From Brachionus plicatilis (lineage: Eukaryota; Rotifera; Eurotatoria; Ploima; Brachionidae), in contig QEOQ01000590.1 in assembly GCA_010279815.1 (NCBI GenBank), positions 489,149 through 553,148 on the forward strand: DNA of 64,000 bases. The letters are read 5' to 3'. The position numbers were made by a program, and so were the translations under genes. The notes under the pieces were generated by a model. That model was not told the DNA's origin. It worked only from the letters and a program-made list of their open reading frames with translations, and searched no databases. Shown one piece after another: positions 45,284 to 59,600 of the stretch (position 1 is its first letter; every line of letters begins with the position of its first letter).

Positions 45284-47744
45284 AATTTTTTGATTTGATT
45301 TTCTAAGTTTGTATTATAATGCCAACATTAATAATAAATTTATTTAAATTTAAGAAACCAGAAAACCATAAGTTAAATTGAAAAATTTTTTGTAATATTT
45401 TTTCAACTTATTTTCATAATTATTATTACTAATTTTGGGTAAAATTTGGCTTGAAGTAGATCTTAATAAATTTTTTAAGGAATATTATGAAAACTTAATG
45501 AATATTCAAATTTTTAAAAATTTTAGCATTTTTTAAAGAAATAAAATATTGCTATTTGTTTTTATCTTTTGTAAATTTATAAATAAAACATAATTTTTAA
45601 TCGAATAAATATTATTGTATTTCATCTAGGCAACCAATTTAGGGTTTAGTTTAAACTGCAGGCGTAAAGATTATAAAATATCACAATGTAATTCTATGAA
45701 TATTTTTTATAATAAAAATAAATAGATGATTGATTTGAATTCATTTCGCTTGGAATTCATTATCAGACAAGAATTCAAAGCTAATAAGCTCGAAATATTT
45801 CAGAACAAAATATCATTTAGAGAATAAATGGGCCTGATTATCCAACAACTAATGATAATGAATTTTGATTTACGATTCATAAAAAATCTAAAGGAAGTCA
45901 ATTTTCATAATTATGTTAGAAATTAAACAAAATACTTTTTATTATATCCGTTTAGATTTGAATTCATGTAAGCGACTTGATTATCATGATGTTCCCTTAT
46001 TATAAAAAAAATTTTTCTTAAATCAATTCCATTAAATCTAAACATGGATTTCTGCAATGTCATAAACATGTGATCTTAAGGTATTTTCTTAATATAAAAC
46101 GATATAATTTAATAAAAGAAAAATTAGAGACATGAAAAATTTTAGTTATATATAAAAACAAAGATTTTAGAATTTTTCAATAAATTAGGGATTAGAAATA
46201 AATTTTTTAAATAGTGAAAATTTTTTTTTAAATCATCCATTAATTGAAATCAATAGTTTATCAATTCTTAAACTCCTGTTTGAAAATTTTCAAGTTTTTT
46301 TCCCGTTTTAAAGATGAAACCAAGATTTTTAAAGTAAAAATTAATCAAATAATAAAGAGAATTTCTTCTACTTATCCAAATTTCATCTTGAAATTCGTTA
46401 TTTTAATTTTTTTACACACATATTTCTAATTATAATATGACTTACCGATCTTTTATCGATTGGAAATTAGTTTTTAAAAGTAATTGAAAATTTTTTAAAT
46501 TTAAATCATTTAAAAAATAAATTTAAAATATGAATCTTTGATATTTTTACACGAAAATTAATTAGTAACTTCGGTTCGAAAATAACCTAAAATTAGTTAG
46601 CTGCATTTAAAATTAATTCAATTATTTAAAACAATTTTGATTATCTAAAGAGGAACAAACACGAGGCAGGGTGAGAAAAAATTCAATGCTTCTAGTCAAA
46701 ATTAAATAATCAAAAAACCACAGTTTTAAAATTCTATTCAAAAAATTTCTCAAGTTTCATTCCAACAAAAACTAAGATGCGTAGTTGAAGATGAAAGTCT
46801 TTTTTTTTTATTTTTCATTCAGTTAAGAAAAAAATCATAAAATACGCTTTGCAGATAACTAATAATATGAACTAATTTTGAATTCAAAAAATTGACACAT
46901 ATTAAGCCGATGATTTTTGGTTTAAATTCTTAAAATTAAGCGAAAATTCTAAGCAAAATCTTGCATTGGATAAATTGAAAAAAACATTTCTAGTTTTTTA
47001 GAAAATGAAAATAAAAGACAACTGCTCAATTGAGATTTCATTGACATAATATTTTTTTTTTAATTTTAGATGAGTTATGTACGCAATTCTAAAAAAATTT
47101 AATAGAATTAATCTTTCACAATTAGCTCATCTGGTTGTCGAGGTGTTAGGTTGAATACCTCATGCAGTTGCTTAAATTTCTAGAATTCTTATTTTTAGAA
47201 GAGAAAAATTTTTTTGAGCGGATGAAACCTATGGTAAATTTATGCTAAAAAAAATTCATTGGAATTTATTATTCTAAGGGAAGTTGGACCGCGTTAATTC
47301 GGAATAAATTATTTTGACAATTGTAAACAAAACGCTTCTCGGTATCTTTTTAACAAACGCATTTTCATTTTATTCCAAATTATAACTTTAAAAAAAAATT
47401 CTAAAATTTATCATAATTTTTAAATGGTAAAAAATTCAAACATAATGTGAAGACAGCTGTAAATTTTTAATCAATAATTCGACAATAAGATGTTAAGAAG
47501 ATCTTTTATGACCATTCGAGTCAATGCGTGTCATGTCAAGCTAAGCTTTTTGTCTCAACTAGAATTACTATTAACCTCTAGCCATAATCCAAAAATAAAT
47601 ATCACTTATTAAATACTTTATTTATTCATATTAAGTCTAATAGAAAATCTCTATAAATTGATCCGAAGAAGAGCTAAAAATTATCTTTTAACAAAATTTA
47701 GATTCAAAAATTTATCCTACCAAAAATTCATTTCATTCCGCAAG

Positions 47745-50077
47745 ATGTCTGTTCTAGAACTCATCAACTCCAAAAGAATCAGTGAACAGTATCAAAAACC
47801 CACTGAATTTATGGATAAGACAATTTCGTATGGTACAGCTGGTTTTAGAACCAAGTAAATATTCTAATAAAATATTTAAAAAAAATTTTTTTTTTTATTT
47901 TTATTAAAAAGAGCCGATGAGCTAGATTGGGTGATGTATCGAATGGGACTTTTGGCCTGTCTGAGGTCAATATCCCAAAAGTGTCAGTATATCGGATGCA
48001 TGATCACTGCTTCGCACAATCCTGAGGAAGACAATGGCTGCAAGCTAGTCGACCCTATGGGGGATATGCTTCACGAATCATGGGAATCCTATGCTACTCG
48101 CTTGGTTAATTCAAAGTAATTCAAAAAATTCTAATTACCACAATAAATGTAACTAATTTCTCATCAAGTAACTTGCAAGATACATTGAAGAGTTTGTGTG
48201 AAAATGAATTGAAGGAATTCATAGAAGAATTTGAGAATGATCAGAAAGCAAATAGACTGGGCCGAGTACAGCGACCGAACATTGTGGCCGCTTATGATAC
48301 CCGTCCAAGTAGTGAGGCGCTTTTTAAAGCGTTTAAAACTGGTCTGGAAGCTCTTGACGGTGTCTTGGTCAATTATGGTCTTATGACTACGCCTCAATTA
48401 CATTACATGGTCAGATGTTTGAACACAAACAGCAGCTATGGCGAGCCCAATGAAGACGGCTATTTTGATAAATTAACTTGTGCTTTTTTCAAAATTTGGT
48501 CTATGGTAATTAAAAAATTTAAAATTAAAAAAAAAATTTTAAATTAGAAAATTTTATTAAAATTAAAAAATATTATTTAAATTAAAAAAATTTATTAAAA
48601 TTTTTCCATTAAAGATAGAGTTTAATAACAATGGAAAATATGAGAGTGATTTATATGTTGACGGATCGAATGGTATTGGTGCAGATAAAATTAAGAAATT
48701 GTCACGATTGATATCTAGTGTTTCGTTCAATGATAAGCTGTCAAATGGTTCGTCTCAGCCAGTTTTGAATATCCATGTTTTCAACGACGGAAAACAGCCT
48801 TCAGACAAGCTCAATCATTTGGTAATTTAAGAAAAAATAATTTTTTTTTCCAATTTTCCCTTAGGACATGAATAAATTAAAATTTAAACAAATTTAAATA
48901 TAAGAGAATTTAAAATCATAAATTAAATTAGTCCTCTTAGTTTAGTTTTTATTCTAGTGCGGGGCAGATTTTGTCAAAGTTCAACAGAAACCTCCGAACA
49001 ATTTACCCGAGTCAAGTGATGGCAAATTGAGAAAATACTGCTCATTTGATGGTGATGCAGATCGAATAGTTTATTACTATTTAGATAAAAGTGAAAAAAA
49101 TCAGTTCTATCTTTTGGATGGAGATAAAATTTCAACCTTAGTAAGCAATAATCAAAGTTTAAACAACAAAATTTAATGTGTCTAATTGTTCAGGTTGCTA
49201 CTCATTTTAGAGAATTGCTAGAAGGTGCTCAGCTAAATGATAAAATAAATCTTTGCATTGTTCAAACTGCATATGCCAATGGTAGCTCCACAAATTTCAT
49301 TGAAAATATTATGGTAAATTTTGTCAGCCAAGTAGTCCTCAGATAGATAAATTAAATTTTATTTTTTGTTTAAAGAAAATTAAAGCAAGTTGTGTCTCAA
49401 CTGGAGTCAAGCATTTGCACCATGAAGCCCAAAAATTCGACATAGGTGTCTATTTCGAGGCAAATGGCCATGGAACTGTTAGTTTCTAAAATTAATTGAT
49501 TCTTATTCTTATTAATAAATTATTTTAGATTTTACTTAGTCAAAAGGCTGAGAGTATTATTGAAGAAAGGTATGCTGATTTGATGAAAAAATCTGAAGAG
49601 CTTGATGAATCTGTTTTGTTCAATGACTGGATAAAAAATGATCGAGTCAGATATTCCTTGTATGTTCTAAAGCACCTGAAAGACTGCATAAATCAAACAG
49701 TGGGCGATGCCATCACCGATCTTCTGGTGGTTGAGCTCATAATGGCAATGAAACACATGAGCATTGCTGATTGGAACCAAATGTACACTGATCTTCCAAG
49801 CAGACAATTGAAAGTAAAAATAAAGGACAGAAATGTGATCAGGACTTACGATGCCGAGAGGCGAGTGTCGCAGCCCGCTGAGTTACAAGACAAAATTGAC
49901 AATTTGGTCAAGTCGAGCGAGGCCAAGATGGCGCGCTCGTTCGTTCGACCCTCAGGAACTGAAGATGTTGTTCGAGTGTATGCAGAGGCAGATACGCAGG
50001 AACTAACTGATAAATTGGCTAAACAAGTTTGCCAACTGGTCTACGACCTTGCCGGTGGAGTCGGTCAAAGACCTTAA
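47745..50077 (+). CDS. PGM3: Phosphoacetylglucosamine mutase
   Basis: Eight exons in phase: 47745-47854, 47912-48115, 48169-48505, 48615-48821, 48958-49140, 49194-49313, 49376-49477, 49529-50077, giving 603 residues (human 542). PGM3 converts GlcNAc-6-phosphate to GlcNAc-1-phosphate for UDP-GlcNAc synthesis (glycans, and chitin where present). Landmarks: [20 protein letters not shown]; the phosphoserine loop [20 protein letters not shown] (Ser 71); [12 protein letters not shown]; the metal loop [13 protein letters not shown]; the sugar loop [10 protein letters not shown]; and the C-terminal phosphate site [18 protein letters not shown] start at the ATG after CGCAAG because [16 protein letters not shown] then aligns with the family start. 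The extra length is in mid-protein inserts (for example [18 protein letters not shown]). Confidence 0.95.
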
Positions 50078-50319
50078 ATGTGCTCAAAATTCTCATTTTT
50101 TATTACTTACTAAAGATATTTTATTTATCAGCCGCGTTTATTTAATAATGATATAATCATGATAATAAAATGTATTTTTATTTTTTTTATTTTTTTGATT
50201 CATAATTTTGGGATTTAAAACTCAATATTTAATTTTGCTGATTTTGCTTATAAGTTCATTATTATATTTAAAATAGCTAGGATAAAAATTTTATTTTAAA
50301 AGAAGATTATCTATAAAAA
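50078..50319. other. Short spacer between PGM3 and AMP deaminase
   Basis: A 242-bp co-directional gap with AATAAAATG near 50165, suitable for PGM3 polyadenylation. The gap is small enough that the two genes could share transcription, but that is inference. Confidence 0.4.
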
Positions 50320-53300
50320 ATGTCTGAAGTAGTGAACAAAAATTTGACCGAGAGCAAAGAGTGCCATTTGAATGGGAAAAAAAATGGAAATTTGAATGAT
50401 TCGGATTATTGCAATAATAACAATATTGTTGTCAAGGCACAAGATAGCACCAGCAATAATCATAAAGTCAGGTGTAAGTTTTGTTTAAAATTGTGAAATA
50501 ATAATTATGCAATATGTTGCTAATTAGCAATCTCGTTTAAAATGAATGATTTTTTTTTGAAAAAACAAAATAAGTTGTTTTTTAATCAAAATTTTTTATT
50601 ATTTTTCAATTTTTAATCTTGATCCTTTGAATCGAAATTAGTTCATAAATTTTGATTGTGGTCAGAATCTTTTTGTTCAGGACTAAAATTTTTTTTTTGT
50701 GTCTTTGAATAGGATCACATTTTTTAGATAATGTCAAATTTATCTCTTATTAATCTCGATTTGAGATGAGAACAATATGTCCAAGGAAATATAAGTTTAG
50801 AAAAAATTCCGATCTAATTACTTTTTTTGAAAATTAAGGCAAACAAAAATAAATTAAAATGAGAATATTTAGGCCCTTTTTTACCTTGGATTAATAAAGC
50901 GCTAAAAATATTTTCTAATTTTAAAATTTTCCCTTTTTTTGAAAATTTTTAATTTTAGTTTCATGTGATTTTGAAGAAGAATCTGACGATAGTGACATGA
51001 CCAATAAATCGAATGAAAACATTCAATCGTGCTCAAAATCTGAAGGGCTCGACATAATTAACAATTTGGATTCAAATGAATCAAATGGTTCTCAAAAAAA
51101 TGGGGGTCTCAAGCAGACTTATAGTGAAGCGATGATGAACTCACAGCTGCTAAATTCATTGCCAAAATACATTTTTCAATCGAACCATGCCAGATTGACA
51201 AGTGTCACTCCATTCATTAATGAAATAAAAGAGCAAAATAATTTGGACGGCTCCAGTGCCAATTTGCAAAAGTCTAGTGATGAAGTTTCCGAGTACCCGA
51301 TTGAGATAATTGAAAATCAAAAACACGCCATCGAAAGACACATGAGCATAAAGTAATCTTTTTTCTATTTTAAAATAATTATTTGATTTTGCTTAATATA
51401 ACTTTTTAAAATCCTGTTTTTTTACTATCTTTCTAACAAGTTTTTTTTTTTAATTTAAAAAAGATCCGAATTTAATGAGTAAGTAGTAATTACTAACTAT
51501 TCCATTAATCCTTAACTTAATATAGTAATGCTTTTACTTTGTATCTTTTAAGTAAATTTGTAATCCTATTTAAGATTACCTATGTAATTTATTATCTTGT
51601 GAATTATTTTTTTTTAAATGTTTTGGTCATCCTAATCTTGTAGGTTGTTTTTGTTTTTAATTTTTTTATATTTTAATGTTGGATTTGATGACCAAAATTT
51701 AACATGCTAATAAAAATGTAGCAGACAGCTGATAATTTAAAAAAGATACCAGCTTTACACGAGCATTTTTATTATTAAATTTATAAAAATGAGAATAAAT
51801 GAAGTTTTGAGCAATTTTTAAAAAAATTTGAGTTTTTTTCAAATTTTTGAAAGCTGTTTTTTGAAAAAAAATAAAAACTTTACTTTACTGTTTTCTTTAT
51901 TGCCAACATCAGACTCGTCAAATTGGAATCTAGTTGAAAAGACAGGAAAAAATTATTTTTAGTACTTTCGACTTTTTTTTGATAGTCATCTAATCACCCA
52001 TTTCGCTTTTTTTTGGTTGAAAATTTTCTTATTTTTTTATTACCGAAAAATTAAATTTGTTATTTGTTCAGCGCAAACTCTTTTTAATTTTTTGGGAATT
52101 GTATTTAATATTTGTACTATTCTTTTAATACAAATTGCTTTTATTTTGATAAAATTTATTTAATTAAACAGTTTAAGCAGAAAGTATCAAATAAATTATT
52201 TTAAAGAGTTTATTAAAAAATTTATAAAAATTCTAAGCCTTTTTATGACGATTATGTTTTTTTATCTTTTTAAAAAATATTTTGAATTTAATCATTTTCA
52301 TGCTCAATTTTAAAAAAAGATTTATTAATTTTTTCAAATAATAAAAATATGATAAAAATTGCTCTAAAAACTTCGCTTTTTTTTAAAAGCTAAACAATTA
52401 TTTAAATAAAAATATTTAATTATTATCTTTTAATTTAGAAATGACGCCGAGCATGTTAAGAGTGAATTTGTTGAGCCTGAAAGTACCGAACTAGAACATG
52501 AAGTCAACTACAACCGAATTTTGATTAACGAGGATGCTGAAGTTTGTGAATGTTGAAATTTTTCAAAATAAAGACTTAAAATATTTTTCAAGGGGGCTGA
52601 GATTGAAGATTTGGAATTTTGCTCTCAACTCCTGGTAAAAGCAATGATCATGAGAGAAAAGTATATGATGCTTAGTCAACAGTCTTATCCGTTTACAACC
52701 GCAAAATACTTGAACAAAGTATTCTTGGATGACCAAAATTTGGACAGGCGAAATTCAATATTTTCAGCAGAACAAAGCGAACAAGAATTTTTCGAAAAAA
52801 ATGATGGTTAGTATTTTGAAAAATTTCAGCCTCAATTTAGCGGCCAGCTTTATAAAATAATCTTAAATTATGCAGCCCATTATACTTCTTTTTTTAATCT
52901 TTGAAGATTTAAAGCTAAATAAAAAAGATAAGCAAATTGTGGAAGATGAGAATTTATATAATCAGCTATGGGAGACAAAAAAAGCAGCTGATAGTAAGTC
53001 ATTAACAAAATGAATCACTTCACTAAGAATGAAACTAAAAATATCTTAACAATTTAAAAAAAAAAAAAAAACTAATGTTTCTATACACCTTGATCTACGT
53101 GTGTTAAATTTAATACCACCCTTGATGTAAAAATAAAATCCTTTTGCACTCACTCATCTAATCTTTCTGTGTTTTCTTGAAGAATTATTTTACATGCTTT
53201 TTGATTGATTTATTTGGCTTATTAAATTTTTGGCAATTGAATAAATTTTTAGAAATTTTTTGCACAAAACTCACTAGTTAAATTAAAATTTTATTTTCTA

Positions 53301-55659
53301 ATGAACAGATCATCCCATCCATCCGCCAGAAACAGAAGGCGATCCATTTGACATTGAATTTCAACCAAGCTTGAAATGCCGGATGAAAATGATCGGTGGT
53401 GTCATTCAAGTGTTCAATGAAGATGGCTCCAAATTCAGTGATTTTGTCTATCCAGACATAGGCATGTTTATTGACGACTACCACTTGATGGCTAATTTTA
53501 TCAGCAATGGACCTTTGTAATAGATAATTTCAAAAGTTTAATTTTTGGTAATTTTTTTGTTGTTTAGAAAAACTTTCTGCTATAGAAGAGTACAATATTT
53601 GAAGTCGAAATTTGAGCTTCATTCTATGCTGAATGAATTCAAGGAGATTAGCCAGCAGAAGACAGTTCCTCATAGGGATTTCTACAATGTGCGAAAGGTT
53701 GACACACACATCCATGGGGCTTCATGCATGAATCAAAAACATTTGCTGCGTTTTATTAAGAAAAAGATAAAGACTGGCGGCGACACCATAGTTTTGAATC
53801 ATCACACTAAGGGTCCCATGACGCTTAATCAAGTCTTTGAAGATCTCAATTTGACCACTTATGATCTGAGCGTAGACAAGCTCGCAATGCACGCTGTAAG
53901 TTGTTTTTGTTGTACCAAATGTGCCATTATCTTACGCTTTATTAAATGCTTAATTCTCGTAGTTGTTGTATCTTTTAACCAATTTATTTTGGTAAATTTT
54001 TATCTAATTTAAAGGCCTATTCCGAGTTAATGAGTCAATTCTTGACGACTTCGACTGTAAGATCATAATTTTCATGTCTTTGCTTATATCAAAAAAGTTT
54101 GCTCTCAACTATTCACTTAAAAAAATTGTCATCTTAAGTGTAAACTTTTTCTAAAAAAACTTATAATTTGAATAGATTTTTTTGACTAATTATTTTTATA
54201 TTAGAAAAAATTAAGATGATTTTTTTAGGTTTTGAGCTTGCTTTTTTGAGTGTTTGTGTGGAATAATATTTCCGAAATATATAGTGGCATCGGAATTAAA
54301 TTTTTAGGTAAAAATAAACTCTTGTCTTTGTTTTAGGACAGAAACACCTTTCATCGTTTTGACAAATTTAATGCTAAGTACAATCCACTGGGTCAAACTA
54401 GTCTCAGAGATATTTTTATCAAAGTTGATAATGATATAAACGGATTATTTTTTGCTGAGATTTTGAAGGTAATTTTTTAAATTTTTTAAACAAAAAAAAT
54501 AATTTTTTATTCACAGGAAGTAACGTCTGACTTGGAAGAAAGCAAATACCAAAATGCCGAGTTAAGACTTTCGATTTATGGACGAAAATTTGATGAATGG
54601 GACAGATTGGCCGAATGGGCTGTCAAAAACAAAATGTATTCACCTAATAATCGATGGATGATTCAAGTACCTAGAATATAGTAATTTGAAAATATTTTTT
54701 ATTGAAAAATAAAATTTTTATCTAAATTTTTTTTAGTGATATATTCAAAGCAAACAAACTAGTCGACAATTTTAGTCAAATTTTATATAACATTTTCATG
54801 CCACTGTTCGAGGTTACTAATGACCCTAGCTCACATCCATATTTGCATCAATTTTTATGCCATGTAATTATTATTAAAAACAAAAATTAAACTCTAAATT
54901 TTATAAAAAAAAATTCAGGTTTCTGGTTTTGATTCGGTAGATGATGAATCTAAGCCGGAAAGAGACAGATTTAATCCCAAAACACCAAAGCCTGAGGACT
55001 GGAACACAGAAGAAAATCCACCTTATGTCTACTATTCATACTACATGTATGCTAATATTCAAGTTTTGAACAATTTCAGACAGCTTCGCAACATGAATAT
55101 ATTTAACTTTCGGCCACATTGTGGCGAGGCTGGTTCAAGCAGTCATTTGATCACATCTTTTTTGCTGGCCGACAACATTTCACATGGTCTTGTGCTAAGA
55201 AAAGTACCAGTATTACAGTATTTGTTTTATCTGTGCCAAATAGGTATTGCCATGTCGCCGCTGAGTAATAACTCGATGTTTTTAAATTACATCAAAAATC
55301 CATTTTATGAGTACCATCAAATCGGTTTGAATGTGAGCTTGTCCACTGACGATCCCCTGCAGTTTCACTTTACCAAAGAACCATTGATGGAAGAGTATAG
55401 CATTGCGACTCAAGTTTGGAAGCTTAGTCCAGTTGACATGTGTGAACTGGCTCGTAATAGTGTGGTCATGAGCGGTTTTCCAACATGGGTGAAGAAACAT
55501 TGGCTGGGAACAAATTTTAAAAAAGAGGGCGTTCAAGGCAATGATGTTAAGAGAACAAATATTCCTAATATTCGAGTTGCATACAGATATGATACATGGG
55601 TCTATGAACTCAATTTGTTGGTCGAAGGTGTAAACAAAAAGTTGAATGCAGCCAAATGA
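50320..55659 (+). CDS. AMPD2: AMP deaminase
   Basis: Eleven exons in phase: 50320-50473, 50959-51352, 52439-52541, 52593-52806, 52907-52993, 53309-53516, 53568-53895, 54337-54468, 54517-54680, 54737-54863, 54919-55659, giving 883 residues (human AMPD2 879). It deaminates AMP to IMP in the cytosol, the committed step of the purine nucleotide cycle. A poorly conserved regulatory N-terminus (exons 1-5) precedes the catalytic barrel: [35 protein letters not shown] (first zinc histidines), [99 protein letters not shown] (catalytic Asp pair), DIRVxYRY-like NIRVAYRY. Intron 51353-52438 is about 1.1 kb; several others are 45-60 bp. The AMPD2/3 distinction is uncertain. Confidence 0.95.
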
Positions 55660-56655
55660 AAAATAAACTTTTAAATTTTACTCAATTTTTAACCCTTAAC
55701 CTGTATTATTTACCAAATATTCAATTAAGACTCAATATCAAGGCACTGGGCTTTATTTTGTGTGAAAAAAAAAATAGAAAAACAATGAAAACAAAAATTT
55801 TAGATTGTAAATTTTAGTAGTTTTTTCTCTTTAATTTTATCGTTCTTTATAGTTAATTGATCAATAAAGTTTTCTTTTTTAAATTTAAAATCATTTTTTA
55901 TTTTGTATTAATCTAAAAAAAAATATTTGCAAAATTTTATCAAATTATCAAATGAACATTTCTCAAATTAATTTTTAAGAAATCTTATCTTAAATGCATT
56001 TCTATCATTTTTACGTGTTAAATTGTAAACTTAGATTTAAATTGAGCAAAAAATTAAATATAATCAATGGAAACTATTTCAACTTTATTTCAATTTTCTC
56101 AAGCTTTTTAAAGATTAAATCTATTTTTCGATGCTATAATATTTTAATTTATATTAAAGTATAAATAAAAATTCTCTAAAATTTAATTAAAAAATTTATT
56201 TCGATCGAGAAATAATAGCGTTAGAGGTGTATCATAATTTAGCCTAGATGTTTAAATTTTTCAGACAAAAAACTCCTGCATCATTTCTCAATTGCTTAAG
56301 AATATGAACAAAAAATAATAATGAACGCTTTTTTAAAAAATTCCTTACAATCTGGACTAAGTTTTTATACATTTTTTTTAAAATTAAGATAACTAGTAGA
56401 AAATGTCATTGAATTCACAAAAATTTATCCGAAGCTCTTTTATGCTGAGTCAAAATTTAAAGGGGTATAATAATTGTAAATTTTTTCAATTTTTAAAAGC
56501 ATAATAAAAATTGCATAAAAATCAAATTTCTTATCTTGTTTTAAAATAAATAAGTTTGATTAAAAATTTTGGAAAAAGTACATCATCAGTTATAAATCAA
56601 AGAAAGTAAAAGACCCTAAATATTTAAAAAAACTTAACTAACTTTAAATTATAGA
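55660..56655. other. Intergenic, AT-rich
   Basis: AATAAA-type signals near 55663 and 55863 (CAATAAAGTTTTC) suit AMP deaminase polyadenylation. The rest is unremarkable. AAATTATAG ends one base before the KYAT start codon. Confidence 0.5.
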
Positions 56656-58195
56656 ATGTCTAATAGCGTTAATAAGCACTATGATTTTAATAGAAAATAC
56701 AGCCCTGTCGGTGATAAAAATGTCTGGGTCGAATTCACTGCTCTTGCAAGAGATTTCAAAGCAGTTAATCTTGGACAAGTATTTAGGCCTTATTTTTTAA
56801 AATTAGTCTTTATTCATATTTTATATTATAGGGTTTTCCAGATTATGATAGTGTTAAATATTTGAATGAAAAAACTTTAGAATGTGCAAAAGAGTCGAGC
56901 AATCTACTTCATCAATATACACGATCTCCAGTAAAAATTACCAAGGCATTTTTCTAAAATTTAAACATTCAAATAAGGGCCATTTACGCTTGGCAAACGC
57001 CATTGCTAACTGTTATGGAAAATTAACTGGCAGAGACATAAATCCACTTAATGAAGTATTGGTCACTGTTGGAGCATATGGCTCTCTATTTAACTCTCTA
57101 ACTAGCTTTATATCAGAGGGAGATGAAGTAATAATAATTGAGCCATTTTATGATTGCTATGCACCAATAAGTGTAATTGCAGGAGCAAAATGCGTTTTTG
57201 TTCCATTGAAACCAAAAACTGACAGAGAAATGACCACATCTGCTGATTGGTCATGGGACACTAAGGAACTTGAGGCTGCATTTAGTCCAAAAACAAAATT
57301 AATTGTCATCAATACACCGAATAATCCACTTGGAAAAGTTTATACCAGAGAAGAGCTTCAGCAAATTGCCGACTTGTGCATAAAGCATAATACTTTGTGT
57401 GTTTCTGATGAGGTCTATGAACACATTACTTATGACCGAGCACATATTAGAATGGCCACACTGCCTGGAATGTGGGAGAGGACAATCACTGTTGGAAGTG
57501 CTGGCAAAGCATTTAGTTCTACAGGAGCAAAAGTATTTTTAAAAAAAAATTATTTTTTTTCCATTTAATTAAAATTTGTATTTTTAAGCTCGGATGGACC
57601 ATAGGACCAAAAGAATTGATTCGTTTGTGTCAATCGGTACACAATAATAGCATTTATTGCTGTCCAACTTTTATCCAGGAAGTGATTGCTCGCTGTTTTG
57701 AGCTAGAGCTATCGCGTCTTGACACAGATGAATGCTATTTTAAATCAATAGCTGCCGAACTGAAGCCAAAAAGAGACAGATTGGCCAAGTTGTTGATCGA
57801 TGCAGGTCTAAAGCCTGTCATTCCAGAAGGAGGCTATTTTATGCTTGCTGACATTTCAAAAATTGCGCCAAATTTTCATTCAGACGAAAACGAATGCAAA
57901 GACAGCAAATTTGTTAAATATTTAATAAAAGAAAAGGTTCTAATTTAAATTTGAATTTTTTAATTTTATTTTAAATTTTTTTTCTTTATTTTTTCAAGGG
58001 TTTGGCTACTATTCCAAACACTGCCTTTTACAGCGATGAACACAAAAGAGAGGGAGATAATTTCATTCGATTTTGTTTTTTTAAGGTTTTTTTTTTAATT
58101 AAAAGAAATCAAAAGTTAATTTTAATCTTTTTTTTAAGGACGAAAACACACTGGAAAAAGCTGCTGAAATTTTGAAAAATTTACATGTTGATTAA
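56656..58195 (+). CDS. KYAT1: Kynurenine aminotransferase / cysteine-S-conjugate beta-lyase
   Basis: Six exons in phase: 56656-56778, 56832-56930, 56978-57532, 57589-57936, 57999-58085, 58139-58195, giving 422 residues, the exact length of human KYAT1. It is a class I PLP aminotransferase (glutamine transaminase K type). Landmarks: VWVEFTALARDFKAVNLGQ, LLHQYTRSPGHLRLANAIA, EVLVTVGAYGSLFN, VIIIEPFYDCYAPI, KLIVINTPNNPLGKVYTREE, CVSDEVYEHITYD, and the PLP lysine in TVGSAGKAFSSTGAKLGW (about 251). The C-terminal domain has IPEGGYFMLADISKI, GLATIPNTAFYSDEHKREGD, FIRFCFFKDENTLEKAAEIL. It makes kynurenic acid and transaminates sulfur amino acids. KYAT1 versus KYAT3 cannot be settled by eye. No mitochondrial targeting sequence is evident. 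Confidence 0.94.
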
Positions 58196-59600
58196 ATTTT
58201 AAATTTCATTTAAAAATTATTTTAGGTAACTAAATATTTTAAACTTTGCGAAAATAAAATTATTTACCAAGTTTTAATTAAATTTATTTCAAAAAATATT
58301 AATCAAATTAAAAAAGGAACTGAAAAAATTCTTAAAATCTATTTGCTTTTATAATGGCTTTCAATCAATCATTTTTTACTAAAGTGAATTTTAGACAACA
58401 AATAATAAAATATTGAATTTAAAAAAACCTTACACATAATAATTCTCATTCTATTTTATTTATTCACTTTTAATTTGTATTGATCGATAGAACTTATAGC
58501 CCAGATTGTAATGAAAATAAAAAATAGTTCAAATTAAAAGAACAAAATATAAAAAAATACAAATAAAAGAAATTAAAAGAGAAAAAAGTAAAACATTGTG
58601 AATCATGACATAATTTGTCCTAAAGATTTTAAGGATTGGAAGATTCTTGAACGACAGAAAATGTGGTAAGGTAGTAATAACACAAAAGAGTTTGATATAT
58701 GATAAATCTTGATTCGAAACTAGAAATTAGCCATATTTATTTTACTAGTTTATATGAGAAAAGTTTAGAAAAAGAAAAATTCTGGTTTAGATAATATTAA
58801 TAGCGGCTTAATGAAAGCAAATACTAAAAGAATAATTTGCTGGTGATATTTGACAAACAAGAAAGTTGAAGAAATATTCTAACATTTTAAAATATTAGCA
58901 AGAAATCAATATTAAATTCTCAAGCACTATTTAAAGCTTATTATTTAAACTGATAAATTAATAAAATTTAAGCAATTTAATAAAAAAAATTGGAATTAAA
59001 ATTGTCTAAACTTTTTTTATAAGATGAGAAAAAATCCACTCTCAAGCAGGATTTTTTTTTTTGAATCAAAATAAAAAATTTATTAACAAAATCAGATTAA
59101 TTTCAACTAAGGTCACACATAAAGAAGGGTTCTCAACTATATATAAAAAATACTTTTCAGTTTTTTAATGATTGTTTTGGAGCAAAAATCTTCGCCATCT
59201 TACAAAATTTGTATTCGAGGTTGGGAGGAGTTTAAATTTTGAATGTGAAAAAAGTAGACATGTTTAAAAGCTGCTTTACTTTGAAAGTTGATGATTTCAA
59301 AAGTTTGGGCAGTTGATTTAAAAAATGTGCGAATTATAGTATTTTTAATTTTTATAAAAATTAAATTAATGGCGCAAAATTTGAGTTCCGAAAAATAATA
59401 TAAAAGCGGAATGATATTAATAATAATAATTGTAAATAAAAATAAATTAAAACTCTTAAAATGTCGTTTGAGTATAAAATAAAAATGTTTCTGAATGAAC
59501 TTGAATCAATAACTTATATATTCCTTTTAATTGCATATATATTTATTTAAAAAAAATTTATAGCCTATTAGGCAAGTTAAAAAATAAAAAACGAAAGCTT
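58196..59600. other. Intergenic, AT-rich, nothing recognised
   Basis: Downstream of KYAT. AAAATAAAAT at about 58250 could be its polyadenylation signal. No other gene or repeat pair is recognised in about 1.4 kb. Confidence 0.45.

Larger units (their letters stand above)
44642..47744. other. Intergenic, 3.1 kb, with two perfect palindromes
   Basis: No coding frame stands out. Apart from the hairpin pair at 45187-45283 it is AT-rich unique sequence. A stretch at about 47110-47170 resembles tRNA promoter boxes only superficially. TTTCATTCCGCAAG lies immediately before the PGM3 start codon. Confidence 0.45.

Noticed and set aside
47110..47175. tRNA-like A box (TAGCTCATCTGG) and B-box-like GGTTGAATACC
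   Set aside because: No acceptor or anticodon stems can be drawn, and the B box lacks its invariant C.
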